Below, piece after piece: positions 24,974 to 37,436 of a DNA stretch of 64,000 nucleotides. The position numbers were made by a program, and so were the translations under genes. Position 1 is the stretch's first letter. The number at the start of each line of letters is the position of its first letter. Source of the stretch: Gyromitra esculenta (Eukaryota; Ascomycota; Pezizomycetes; Pezizales; Discinaceae); NCBI GenBank assembly GCA_038503075.1, contig JBCAML010000008.1, forward strand, positions 496,001 to 560,000. The letters run 5' to 3'. The notes beneath the pieces were generated by a model that was not told the DNA's origin, made no database searches, and saw only the letters and a program-made list of their open reading frames with translations.

Positions 24974-26912
24974 GTTATTAAGTTTGGTTCCTTCTATTTT
25001 GTGCATACGTCTTGGCCTAATATCTGGGATATTTGGGTGGTGACCTGGGAAAATTATGCCTAAGTTACGTCTCATAAGCACGGTTTCTCTAGACCACCAT
25101 CTGTTTTTTTGCTTGTTGATAATTTTATATTTTCCTTTTGTTGAGGCGAAGGGGCTTTTTTGATGTCTTTTTTCTGTTACCCTCCCGCTTATTTCGTTCT
25201 CGCTCTCTAATTTTTCTTACGGGGTTCTTGTTATTTTCCATCCTTTCATTTTTTATTTTTTTTTAGCACTGGGCATGTTACAGGTGGCGATATTTTTAGA
25301 GGGGGTTAGCAGCATTTTTGTTTTATCTCTGGGGCCATAACTAGAACTGTCTCCTTATCTCTTTTTTCGTCTTTTGGTAGATTGGGGAGTTTTTTGTTTT
25401 CCTTTTTTTTATACATACTTATACACTCTCACACACACACTCTCTCTATTGTAATTTACTCCTCACCGTCCTCTATACAGTCTTTTTTCTCAGGCATAGC
25501 TCCTTTGTCACAGGTTTCGATGTATAAAATTCCCCAATTCTCCTTTGTACCATAGGCGTCTTTTACTTTTTACCGAGCATGACTCATTTTTTGGGGGAAT
25601 TTCTGTTAGGCATAGGTCCCCGCAATTCTTTTTGGTGGGAAAACTTACATGGGGGGAATTTTTGTGTTTGTTTTGGGAAGGAGGGCACGTTTACATGACT
25701 ACATGTATAGGTTGATTTAGTAAAATAAATAAATAGACCATCCCTAAACGCTTAAGATGGAACGAGAAAAAACGTGCCATACATGCTGTATTTGGAGCTA
25801 GTCTTAGATCCTGGTTACCTGCATATGTAGTTACACAAAAAAAAAACTCAAGACCCCACACCTTATAGAATATTGCGGCGAGTGACTTATTATGATCAAA
25901 ACGAAAAGGCTTTGGAATATGTTACCTCAATAAAGAGTAAAGAAAATAGAAGGTTACTGAATTGGGTATTCCAATATTATATTTTTCTGATGGAGGAAAT
26001 ATACGAAGCTTTCTGCACGAGGGCACGAAATAATATAACCCCGTCTAATCTACAGTATTCAATTATTTGCAGCAATGAACTACAGAAGCCTGAAGGATAT
26101 TAATCCGATCTACTTTTTTTCTTACAGTAATTATATGTATGCAAGATTTCTTGGGTAGTTAATGCGAAGTATTCAAATTTGATCCAACTATTGCTGATGA
26201 CGCCTTTGATATACTCTGTGATATAACGTTTCTGCCAACAATCAGGTAACAAGAAAAATACCAGGCTGACGTCTTCCTAGAGAGGTAAGTGTGTCGTCTT
26301 CAGCATTGGTATACTACACATTAAAGACAACTGTCCCCATTGAATAAGAGTAAAGCAGCAGGCTTGTGGTATAGGGTATCATGCGTAGGACAGGAAGTAT
26401 GATGAGAAGTAGCTAACAAACGAAAGAAGAGGGAATGCTTCGCGAGCAAACAGCAGTAATCCAAGGATTTCGAAGAACTGATGGAAAGCGCATCTAGGAA
26501 AACGAGGGTTGGGGTAGGAGGTTAAGAGATACATGAAAAAAAAAACAAAAAAACACTCGTGACTTCATAAATTAAAAGGGGGGTATGGTAAAACAAAAAT
26601 ATGATGTAAAGGCTCCCAGACAAAAACAAACAAAATAGAGCTGCCGAAATAAAGAGACAAACACCCTAAGCATGAAAATAAATAGAAAGTAAAGAGAACA
26701 AGGCAAAGGCCCACGAGGCAGAAAGAAATCCGTTCTTCTGCAAGAGGCGCAAAACCACTTCTTGCCCTATCATACAATCCAGCCACACTACTCTCGATAA
26801 TGCATTCCGTTTTTCTCGACAGGCTGATGGGAGGAGGTTATCTTCCTCGTCTTATTTCTTCATGTTCTCATAGCCTTTTGTGTAAATCCGAGAGAGAGGA
26901 GGTCGTTGGAGA
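24974..26912. other. intergenic, convergent 3' ends
   Basis: This lies between the Prm10-like gene (+) and arf6 (-), so both 3' UTRs fall here. There are T-rich stretches after 25080 and A-rich stretches before 26600. The 76-codon frame at 25873-26103 has no recognisable signature. A TACATGTA copy is at 25700. Confidence 0.5.
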
Positions 26913-28101
<1,189 letters not shown>

Positions 28102-31004
28102 CTTGAATGTGTGTTTTTGTTCTGCTACCTAGCAGAGCAGAGTTGAGGAAAAGTTGGTAGAGCGGATGTTCTGTTTGGGGCAGCTTGCGGAGGGGGATGC
28201 GAAGAGTTCGTTTCCCAGAGAGGATCGAAGAGTCAAAACAGGTCTTAGGCACCAAGTCAGAGCCTTAGATTGGGCAGGTGTTGCCGCGACAACCGCGGTG
28301 GAACAGTTCGAGAACGGGGCGATGGACGTGACAGTTAGCGGACGCTAAGCAGAGGGGGTGTATGTCAATGCTTGGGCGGACAATTGGCTATTGCGGGCAG
28401 ACGAGGTGGGGAGGGTGAGCGATGTCTGCGAATGTCGAGTGGTGTTGAAGATTGGATGGGAGACGAGGCAAGACTCCAGAAACGAACAAAAAGGCCGGGA
28501 AAAGGAAAGGCTTCACAGACACCCCAAGAAAAAAAAGGGGGCCATATTAAAATTACTTATTTACAAAAACGTCACATCGTGGTTTTCAACAAATCCTGGT
28601 GGCATGAGATCTTCAAGAGTGGTACTACCAGTAATTATGCAAAGGGATCCACAGGGACGATGATAACGCCGTCCTTTTCCAGCTTCCAGAGTCTTGAATA
28701 GGGGTTCACCAGTTCCAATTCGGCCTTAATAAAATCATCGCCTGCGATTCGGAAACTGAGCATTAAATGCAATTTCTTGGCATTTCTTGGCACGCATTTA
28801 ACCTGACCATGCCAAATCCAACGACATCGGGCCAGGGCAGCAAATGGTATGTCTTAAAATCGGATATTGATATGGAAAGAACTTCATTGGGGGTATCGTT
28901 GGCCATATCTAAGCTTTCTTTGGTCGCTCTGGGATTAGCTCTTGTCTGGTTTTTTTCTGTTCAACCTTCGGGTGTGCGGTTAGCTACATGCGATTTCGGG
29001 CTCCGACTTTACGTATACAGCATGCTCTGTATTTTAGAATATCAAGGAAGAATAAAGTACTGCTAGATTTTCTATGACGCTATAACTCGACATCTGAAGT
29101 TTTCCCTGTCTAGCTAAGTGAGTTAAAAGGGGTAAGGAGCTGATGGTATAGGTTTGCCTATGACCGGAGCAAAGTATGTACTGTGAAAAAATGAGGTTGA
29201 ATTTCTACCGCTTTCTTGGAAGATACAGTGATAAACAGAATCCCCTAAACAATCATGTTGTACAGCAGGTTGGATCCCGCATCAATAAAGCGTTAGTTAA
29301 GATTTTGCACCAAGTTCGTCACCCTTTTTCGTACTGTAGGTGCATACGTGTGGTATCCGGCATATGTATACAAACTCATTAGGAGCATGCTACCTGAACG
29401 CTTTCCTAGTAAGAAAAAGAACACGAAAAACAAAAACAAAAGCAGCAACGACATCGACATCGATCAGATATGGCACCAGAGTGGCGGGAGGTATCGTTCT
29501 TAGTGCCGGTATGTTTTTCATCAGTTCCTGGATGAATCCGGAAAATAAATTTCCTTGCGGTTTTAGTTAGTATTTATTTACTCAAGAGCATTTTTTATAA
29601 ATTTACCAAGGATTCCAGTGAGAGCCCATCCTGTATTCGAGTTCTCGGTCTCGAGGAAGATACCTAGAAGAAGAATGAGGATAATAAGGGAAAAAACTGA
29701 CAAGATCCACCAAAAGGATCCCTAAGGGAAAGCCAGTTCACTCTTCTGTCCGACAAAAAGCCCAACATAGGAGTCAAGTGGCTTAAGAGCTTACAGGGAT
29801 ACTAGTCCTCCTTATTGCCAAAACAATTCCCCCGCCTTTCCCCGCCTTTCCCTGAGTCTCGCCATCACATTCTCCTTCTTGAAGGAGTATACTGTCGTGT
29901 TTTCACCCAGGTACATATTTACGAACGTTAGGGCCTTGGGCCTAACAAAATACGTACTCTCAGCCTTTAGAAAAAATTTCAGATTGCGCTTTAACTGGGG
30001 AAATTTACACTCTGGGCATCATTCGCCTTCGTAGTGCTAGCCCCCACTTCTTGCACTAGATCATTATGATGACTCTGTTCTTTGTATTTTTTTATAATGG
30101 ACGTAGACCCTGCCGTGGCCGGCCTCAGCGGAGAGCCCAGCGACCAGTAAAGATGGCGGAGCAAGATGATGCGTCTTGGACTTCACTCTCCTGCTCTTTG
30201 CTATTTTTTATCTGAGAGTCTGCCGTGCGCAGAAGATTTGGATGAGGCTTGGGTGAAGATCAAAAAAAAGCCAACTACTTCTTCGAGAGTACAGTATATG
30301 GAAGGGACGAGAAGTGGGAGGTCATATGTTCACGAAACGAGAACCTGATGCATTTGTCCTTATATGTCTAGAAACTACTACATAATACATGTATTAGTTG
30401 CGCCAAGGGAGTTTTTTTCATAGAGTGTAGGAAAGAAACTCAGGCTATTGTCTCGAGCCAATCCTAATTAAGAACAGCTCGTTCCTGTAGTTTACTTCAC
30501 CAAGCCATTGGCTTGGATTACAAGCTCGAATGAGTTCTGTGATTACAATTGTAATATTTTCTCCTAGTTGACATTCATGAGTTGCCTTAAGCTAAGATTT
30601 TACATGTAGTTACACGTAGATAGGCTAGTCGTGTGAGCACAAATGAGAATGCATACGTGTACGTAGTTCAACGTCGGTTCTTTGTTTGAGAAGACTGGTA
30701 GAGTATGGCGTCTCAAATCTACCTTACTTTTAAACTAAGCGGCAGCCTTTATTGATCTCGCGAAGCATAACTATAAACCCTTCACCAACCTTAAGCTTGG
30801 CTCGGGACACTGTTGAAAGTATCTCTTGTAGGCAGGCTGTAGATTAAACATATCCCCAATTTGTGGGATGTGACCGTACCATATGCAGTTTAAATACCGT
30901 AATCGGTCACCGCTATCCTCAGCGAGATCTAGCGGAACACTATTGGGGTAGTGGCGACACTGAATCGGTGCCCCGATGGACTTCTGTCTGAAGAGTATGG
31001 GCTC
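28102..31004. other. arf6 upstream region and gene-poor DNA
   Basis: The first few hundred bases are the arf6 promoter. The rest has no supportable gene. TACATGTA occurs at 30386 and 30601. The interval ends exactly at the LINE target site. Confidence 0.5.
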
Positions 31005-31018
31005 ACTGTTTAGCTCCG
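31005..31018. repeat. LINE target-site duplication, left copy
   Basis: actgtttagctccg, repeated exactly at 50785-50798 on the other side of the LINE. The flanks beyond the two copies differ. Confidence 0.9.
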
Positions 31019-32532
31019 AGCGACTGTTATACCTGTACCTTTTGAAGGAGTTCCTGGCCCTGGAGTTACCCTATCTTTGGAGTTACCCTACTTTAGCACC
31101 TTCCGGATCGGGACTGGCGCCTGTTACCCTGCCTCCAATCCTTCCAGTAGGTATAGTATTTGGAGAAGGGGGGACAGCACCAGAAAAGACCTGTCCCGGA
31201 GGGCAAAAGTAACCCCTAGGCCGTCAAGCAAAACCGTCCGGCGGAATGGGACCTGGAGGGTATGTAGGGGAAGTGTCTGGCTTCGCTGTGGTTCAAACGG
31301 ATTGCGAATTGGACCAAAACTGGCGGATTTACAGACTGACAAAGATAAGAGAACGCAATGCTACGCGACGATTCAGATAGGAGATATGATCGTCTCGAAG
31401 AGACGAACGCAATGAAGATGAATACGTAACTCCCATGTTACCGACATGCATACTGCTCGGAGAATCGCGGATCAGGGCCAGGAAACTCAATGGGGTATCG
31501 GGTATGGAGATAAGGCGAAGTGGTTTCATGTTGTCATAGTAGTTAGCGCCTCTACACCACACTATACCCAAACATAGTAGAGAGGAGGCATTATAAATAC
31601 TCTCGCAGTGGATGTAAACTCTGAGTCAGATCATTAGCGACGAAGAACGAGCCTTATCAATATTATATTGTTTCTAGCAAAATTACTTCCGTGCAATTTA
31701 CTCTTTTACTTGTGAATTACTTTTATCTCGCTTAGCAAGGCCTTGGCCCTTCAGCGTTAGTTATTAAAACCTTACTATTGGAAGTTCTTCACTTTAACTT
31801 GATCCCTACTTTGAACCCTACGGTTATCTTTTACGGTTCATAAGCAGTTAGGACTTGCGCCTGTGTATTGTGTTGCGGATAGCAACCGGGCAGGTTATAG
31901 CGTCTAGATTGTTATCTAAAGCTTCTTGGAGATTTCCTGTGCGGTAAGAAGTACCGGTCTTACAGCGACAACCACCACGACAGGACGAATTTTTGGAAAT
32001 AACTCAACAACCAACAGTCTAAACAACAAACCAGGCACATATTCGAAATCAGCAGACAAATCTCTATTACTATACCCGCCTGCGAAAATCCAACTCACTT
32101 TTGCGGTTTTTTGGTGTTCCCACCTCGGTTTTCTGAGTGGCAACCCCACCAAAATTGGCCCATTCTCAACCAATTTTCGGGTTTTTAGCAAGTATCTCCA
32201 CAACCAGATAAGCTATTGACTAGCTTTATGTTCAGACCCAAAGCCTGGGCCTTTGTTATTGTTTACTGCTGGGTTATTATTAAAAAAGAGATAGCGAAAA
32301 TCCTCTAATTAGATAGAAACTCGGCGATACCTCGGAGGAAATTCGAACCCTTACCCATACAGAGACAACGCATCACCTTGTCGCCAAGGCTACCAGAACC
32401 TCTCGGAAGAGACTAGACCCGATTGGACAACGATAAGATATTAAGCGACATCTAAATAAGATCTAGATTAAAATAAGATAAGATCCTGATAAGACAAAAA
32501 TCTGATAAGCACTATCAGATAAGATAAGGAAA
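31019..32532 (+). promoter_or_regulatory. LINE 5' UTR
   Basis: 1.5 kb between the 5' target duplication and ORF1. A full-length LINE carries its promoter internally, so it should lie here. The sequence includes a short tandem duplication ggagttaccctat / ggagttaccctac (about 31064-31092) and, near 32329-32399, an antisense tRNA-like segment. Confidence 0.6.
32329..32399 (-). other. tRNA-like segment (possible degenerate pol III promoter)
   Basis: On the minus strand, an A-box-like sequence TAGCCTTGGCG (32382-32392) and a B-box GGTTCGAAT (32341-32349) stand at tRNA spacing. A D-stem (CCTT/AAGG) and a 5-bp anticodon stem with loop TTGTCTC can be drawn. The acceptor and T stems rely on G-U pairs and contain mismatches, so this is not a good tRNA gene. 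Confidence 0.3.
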
Positions 32533-34626
32533 ATGAGTGTAACCAGCATGGAACTTAACCAGCTAATCAACAGGACGGCAACTAGGAATGGAGTTAAATA
32601 TAACGAGGTGTGGTGGAAGAATGGATGTGCGACATCAGAGCCCCACCCCTTTTACGGAAGAACTTTTGCCGGACCAGACTTTCTGGCCGTTGGGCCAGGA
32701 GTAGAGTGGTACGTTTGGGAAAGCAGATCGAAAGGTAGTACCAGGGGGATGGTCGAAATCGAGGAGAAGTTCATCGATAGAACGAAGTGGGACAACAAAG
32801 AAGAGAATAAGGAAAAGGGAAAAAGAAAGGAGAAGGAAGTCGAGGTGATGGAAGTTGATAGCGATACCGAGAGTGAGGAGGAGGAAAGTGGAGAAAAAAC
32901 GCCAACACAATCAGTATACGGCGGAAATCGAACATTCCATGAAGGATACGAGAGTGACGAGATGCCACCAATCGTACCATTCCCGGGAGATCTTAGCGAG
33001 GCATATAAGGAGGAAGATAGAATACATGAGGAAGAAATGGCACATATGAAGTTGATAAAGGAACACATGGAGAAAAAGGAGAAGGAGGAGAACCAGAAAA
33101 AAGAGGAGGAAAGAAAAGTGAAGGAAAAAATGGAGAAAGGCGAGAAGGGAAGAGGAAAAGAAGAAGAAGATATAGAAATGGAAGATGAGTGGTTGAGCGA
33201 AATAGAGGAAAAAGTATGGGAGGAAATGGTCAAGGAAATCACGGAGGAATGCAAGAAGAATGGAAGAGAAGACGGAAATGCAGGGGAGATAAGGGAAGCT
33301 TTGGAGAGTGAGGTAGAAAGAGCAAGGGAAGAAGAGAGGAAGAAAAGGAAAAGAGGCGCGAACGACGTAGGAGAAAAGGAACAGAATACCGAAAACGGCA
33401 GAACCGGAAGCATCAGGGTGATAAAGAATACTAAGAGAGCAATCACCAGGGCAGTAGTCACGGGGTTACTCGCAAGCAAATTCGCGCATATTACAACTAT
33501 CGACAAAGGAAAAGGGAGAGAGGAGGTCAAAAAGCGGACACTAGAGAGGGGAGAACCGTCAGTTAGGAGAAAATGGACGCTAGAAGAGAGGATGGAAAAA
33601 ATGGAAAATCGGATATATGGGCTAGGAAGAGAAGTAGAAGAGCTGAAAAGGGAGGTCAGATACTGGAAGGGCCAAAGCCCGAGGAAAAACACGCCAATGC
33701 CAACTGCGACAACATCAATACCACCAGTGAAATCGCAACAACCCATCAACAAGAACCAAGACCAAAAGGTTAGCTATGCGGACATAATCAGAACCCAAGT
33801 GCCTGCCTCATCGGAATGGAAACAGGTAAACCGAGAGAAGGAGGTAGCGATAAAGGCTAAAGCAGCCTTCCAGAAGAAGATGGTGGAGAAGGAGAGTGAG
33901 CGAACGAAGGAAAATAACGCGGCCGTGGTAGTTGCGAAAAAGCTAACTGCCAAGGAAGAAGGCAAGATGCCAACCCAAGAGGAGCTAATGGGTGAAGCTA
34001 TAGGGCTAGGAATCGAGGCAAGCGAAATCCAGAAAGTAAACGTCACGATGAAGGGCGAATTGAAGATCATTCTCAATAAAGGAGAAAATAGGGGGAAAAT
34101 TGTCAACCAACTTGCAGAAAGAAATGTCAAGGCCAGAGCACTCGATACATGGGCAGGTATAGTCGTGCAGGGCTGGAACGTAAGTGAGTGGAAGGATAAT
34201 ATGGAAGGTATCCAGGAATTGTTGGAGAAGGCATGGGGAGTTAAGATTATGAAGAAGCCAAGATGGCTAGCTGATATCAGGAATATGAAACCAGACGGCA
34301 GAGCACAAGCGGTAGTGGTACACGTTGCGAAGGCATCGGAAAGAGAGGAGATCCTAAAGAGCCCCTGGTATCGATCTCGTGACGAGGAAGGATATACAGT
34401 ATGCAAGGCGCAGGGACAATACGCCATATGGATGAGAGAATTCACTCAAAACGGTATGACCTCAGCTAAACTAGAATGCAATAAGTGCCAGGAGAAGGGA
34501 CACAGGTGGTGGCAGTGCAAGAACGCCAAGAAGTGCGGAGAATGCAACGGGATCGGCCACTCAACATGGGACCACAAGATGCGAGGTATTCGAGGAAATA
34601 GCACCCCCCAACCAAAAAGAAAGTAA
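32533..34626 (+). CDS. LINE ORF1 protein (gag-like, zinc knuckles)
   Basis: 697 aa, intact. The first ~270 residues are very rich in Glu and Lys and probably form coiled coil. A second helical region lies around 350-375 (EERMEKMENRIYGLGREVEEL). The C-terminus has two CX2CX4HX4 knuckles, CNKCQEKGHRWWQC at 649-662 and CGECNGIGHSTWDH from 668; the second ends in His instead of Cys. ORF1 proteins of this type bind element RNA to form the retrotransposition particle. The stop TAA overlaps the ORF2 start as TAATG. Codon use is A-rich (GAA, AAA, AGG) and differs from the host genes. Confidence 0.9.
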   Translation: MSVTSMELNQLINRTATRNGVKYNEVWWKNGCATSEPHPFYGRTFAGPDFLAVGPGVEWYVWESRSKGSTRGMVEIEEKFIDRTKWDNKEENKEKGKRKEKEVEVMEVDSDTESEEEESGEKTPTQSVYGGNRTFHEGYESDEMPPIVPFPGDLSEAYKEEDRIHEEEMAHMKLIKEHMEKKEKEENQKKEEERKVKEKMEKGEKGRGKEEEDIEMEDEWLSEIEEKVWEEMVKEITEECKKNGREDGNAGEIREALESEVERAREEERKKRKRGANDVGEKEQNTENGRTGSIRVIKNTKRAITRAVVTGLLASKFAHITTIDKGKGREEVKKRTLERGEPSVRRKWTLEERMEKMENRIYGLGREVEELKREVRYWKGQSPRKNTPMPTATTSIPPVKSQQPINKNQDQKVSYADIIRTQVPASSEWKQVNREKEVAIKAKAAFQKKMVEKESERTKENNAAVVVAKKLTAKEEGKMPTQEELMGEAIGLGIEASEIQKVNVTMKGELKIILNKGENRGKIVNQLAERNVKARALDTWAGIVVQGWNVSEWKDNMEGIQELLEKAWGVKIMKKPRWLADIRNMKPDGRAQAVVVHVAKASEREEILKSPWYRSRDEEGYTVCKAQGQYAIWMREFTQNGMTSAKLECNKCQEKGHRWWQCKNAKKCGECNGIGHSTWDHKMRGIRGNSTPQPKRK

Positions 34627-36956
34627 TGAATCGATACGACAAAAACGAAGGACTAGGGACAAGGGGAGAGGGGGTGACGATAATTCAACACAACTGTAAC
34701 CGATCAACGAATGTCATGCAGAATCTTATGGACGACAGTGCGAGCGCGGATATAATTGCGATACAAGAGCCATGGATAGGGAACCAAAGTAAAGGGAAAA
34801 AGGTAAACGGAATAACTGACATAGGAAACAATCAAATTACCGTCGGACACAACGGATACGAAATTGTGTATAAACAAGGGAGGGGAGAAGAGAGTGGAAG
34901 GGTAATGTGGATGGTAAGAAAAGATAGCGGACTAAAATACACAATACGAGATGACTTATGGGACCACTGGGATGCAAGTATCATGGATATTCAGATGAAA
35001 AAAGGCCGGACCTTAAGGATCTGCAACATATATAACCAGGACCACAAAAAAAGAAAAGGTTGGTGTATGGAAGAGTGGAAAGAGGGGTTAGGACAAGGGG
35101 TGGACTTAATGGTGCTAGGCGATTTCAATGCGAAAGGAGCACTATGGGATACGAAGAAAGAAAGCATAAGGGAGGAAATGATAATGAAGGTAGTAGATGC
35201 AGAAGAATTAGTACTACTAAACGAAATTGATAGGATCACGAGAAGGAGAGGGCATGACGGATCGGTACTGGATCTAACGTTGGTGTTAGAAAATATGGTG
35301 AGGAAGTGTAACTGGCGGATTGTAGAAGAGAAGGACACCGGATCAGATCATGCAACAATCGAGATCACGTATGCGTTAGAAGCGGACAGAGTATCGAACC
35401 CCCTCAGCAAACGATGGAATCTAAAAAAAGCAGACTGGGAGGAGGTCCAAAAAAAAGCGGAAACCATGTGGTTAGACAAAGAGCTAGCATGGGAAGAGGC
35501 AGTCGAGGGGAAAAGAATTGAAGACATTGCCAGGATACTAACGGAAGTAGCCACGGAAGCAATGAGAGAAGGGATACCGGAAGCGAGGATGATGTGGAGA
35601 AGTAAAAAATGGTTCGATAAGGAAGTAAAGGAAAAGAGAAAAGAAGTAAGCAAGTGTCGGAGGTGGGCAAGGAAAGGAAAAGGAGAATGGAAAGAAGAAG
35701 AACAAATAAATTGGAAAAAAGAGAGGAATGAACTTTTTAAATTGATAAGGAAGAAAAAGAAGGAAATGTGGGATAGCTTTATAGGAGAAGCTAAGAGTCA
35801 AAGCGAAATGTGGACGGTGTGGAGGTCACTTAACCAAAGGATCTATACGAAAATGCCGACATTAAGAAACAAGGAAACGAATACGCGGGCTGACAGCTTC
35901 CAAGAGAAAGAAAAGTTACTTCGAAGTAAACTCTTCCCGAAAGCACTGGAAAGAGACCAGGAGCGAAACCCAGCGACAATACCGAAAGGCCAATTATCGA
36001 AGATAACGGAAAAGGAAGTCGAAGACGCAATAAATTCCCAGGGGAATAAAAAGGCCCCCGGACCAGACGGAATACTACCTGAAGTTCTTAAGAAACTGGG
36101 CAGTACATATAGAGCCAAACTAGTTGAAGGGATGAATGTGATCCTTCAAGAAGGTGAACACCCAATACTATGGAGAAAAGCGATTGAGGCGATCATACCC
36201 AAGCCGGGCAAAGGAGACTATACGACACCGAGAAGCTATAGGCCGGTCTCCCTACTCAATACGCTAGCAAAAGTACTCGAGAAGATAGTGGAAGGAAGAA
36301 TCGGGAGGAGAATTGAGGAAAAAAAGAAAATGCATAAGTGGCAATGGGGGGGAAGAAAGGGAAGAGGCTCAGAGGAGTGTGTGGAGTGGACACTAGACTG
36401 GGCAAGAGAGAAGCAGAAAGAGGGAAAGAAGGTGATGATAGTAGCAGCGGATATTGACCAGGCGTTCCTGAATGTGGCACGGAAAAGACTAGGCAACAGA
36501 CTGCGAGCAGTAGGAGTTGAAGAAGAGCTAGTAACCTGGGTTGAAAGCTTTATGAAAGATAGAGAAGTCAAACTAAGGTTTGATGGTAGAGAAGCGGAAT
36601 GGGAGAAAGTGGATACAGGAATCCCACAAGGAAGCCCGATATCACCACTGCTATTTAATACGTATATAGCACCGCTACTCGAACAAATGGAAACGTACTG
36701 TGAGGAACACATGCCGAGCGATGCAATCATTCCAACCTTTATCGATAATATCACGATGGTAATCGCTGGAGATGATTAGGAGGAAGTTATAGAGAGAGGG
36801 GAAAAATTGATGGCGGAGGCGTATAAGTGGGCGGAAGAAAATGACGTTAAATTTGCAGAGGATAAATTGGAATGGATAAGGCTAGGAAAGGAAAAAGAAA
36901 TGGCGGAAGAAGAAAAATTCTATACGCCAAAGAGTATGGGAAAAGAAGAAAGTAAG
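34626..36956 (+). pseudogene. LINE ORF2, 5' part: endonuclease and reverse transcriptase (interrupted)
   Basis: Starts at the overlapping ATG. The endonuclease shows QHNCN, IQEPW, LGDFNAKG and SDHATI, the usual catalytic positions of APE-type nucleases. RT motifs include KAPGPDGILPEVLKK, KPGKGDYTTPRSYRPVSL, AADIDQAFLN and GIPQGSPISPLLFN. The catalytic box reads FIDNIT where FxDD is expected, so the second Asp is Asn. TAG at 36777-36779 stops the frame just after the box. Reading continues in frame to 36956, where gypsy A is inserted after the gtaag target. Confidence 0.9.
36952..36956. repeat. target-site duplication of gypsy A (left)
   Basis: gtaag, repeated at 48938-48942. Removing A plus one copy rejoins the LINE frame as ...EESK-VMRWLG.... 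Confidence 0.92.
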
Positions 36957-37367
36957 TTTCACGGATAACTGTTTTCGCTGTTTTATTAGATGCAAGGGTA
37001 TGAGGTTGTTGTGCTACGTTGTTGTTCTTTATGTTTCGTTGGGTTTCCGTTGCAGTGAGTTAAGTCTTTGTCATCGAACGAGGTGGAAAGTGGTATATAA
37101 GCGAAGGGATTTCCCCTCTTGTTGTACTTTTTCTTCTTCTTTCTTTAAGCAACGTCTTCTATCGTACACTCTTTGTATCTTACAATACAAAACTCGGTTA
37201 TACCTCATAACCTCCCGTTGTCGCCGTCCTCAAGTCCTCTACACTTGAACACTCCATAGAGCCTGTGGAACCTCGTAGACACTCTCGTTGCTCAGTTTTC
37301 CCTTCAAGTAGCACTGCTTATCTCGGGGGATACCTGAGAGCTTGAAGATAAACCTCGCCCCTTGAGA
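36957..37367 (+). repeat. 5' LTR of gypsy A
   Basis: 411 bp, beginning TTTCACGGAT and ending CCTTGAGA rather than TG...CA. The ends are fixed by the target duplication and by comparison with the 3' LTR. It holds a TATATAA box at 37094. Confidence 0.95.
37094..37155 (+). promoter_or_regulatory. predicted promoter and self-primer segment of A
   Basis: TATATAA at 37094-37100 and AAGCAACGT at 37147-37155, 53 nt apart. The 9-mer is the exact complement of ACGTTGCTT at 37370-37378. In Tf1-type elements the mRNA 5' end pairs with the primer-binding site. The same pair at the same spacing exists in element B. Confidence 0.65.
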
Positions 37368-37369
37368 TT

Positions 37370-37378
37370 ACGTTGCTT
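37370..37378 (+). promoter_or_regulatory. predicted self-primer binding site of A
   Basis: ACGTTGCTT begins 2 nt after the 5' LTR. There is no TGG start as expected for a tRNA primer. It is the exact complement of AAGCAACGT within the LTR. Confidence 0.65.
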
Positions 37379-37436
37379 CCTCATCCACACCCTCTACCCC
37401 GCTTGTACACGCTGCCACACGAACCCCAACGCCACC

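Noticed and set aside
25873..26103. 76-codon frame as a gene
   Set aside because: No family signature, no supporting context, and length within chance expectation for AT-rich DNA.
28767..30348. Several 60-100-codon frames between arf6 and the LINE
   Set aside because: No signatures, no splice logic, random-looking composition.
32652..33752. 366-codon minus-strand frame opposite LINE ORF1
   Set aside because: A shadow of the Glu/Lys-rich coding strand (GAA/AAG read as TTC/CTT), giving Ser/Phe/Leu low complexity.
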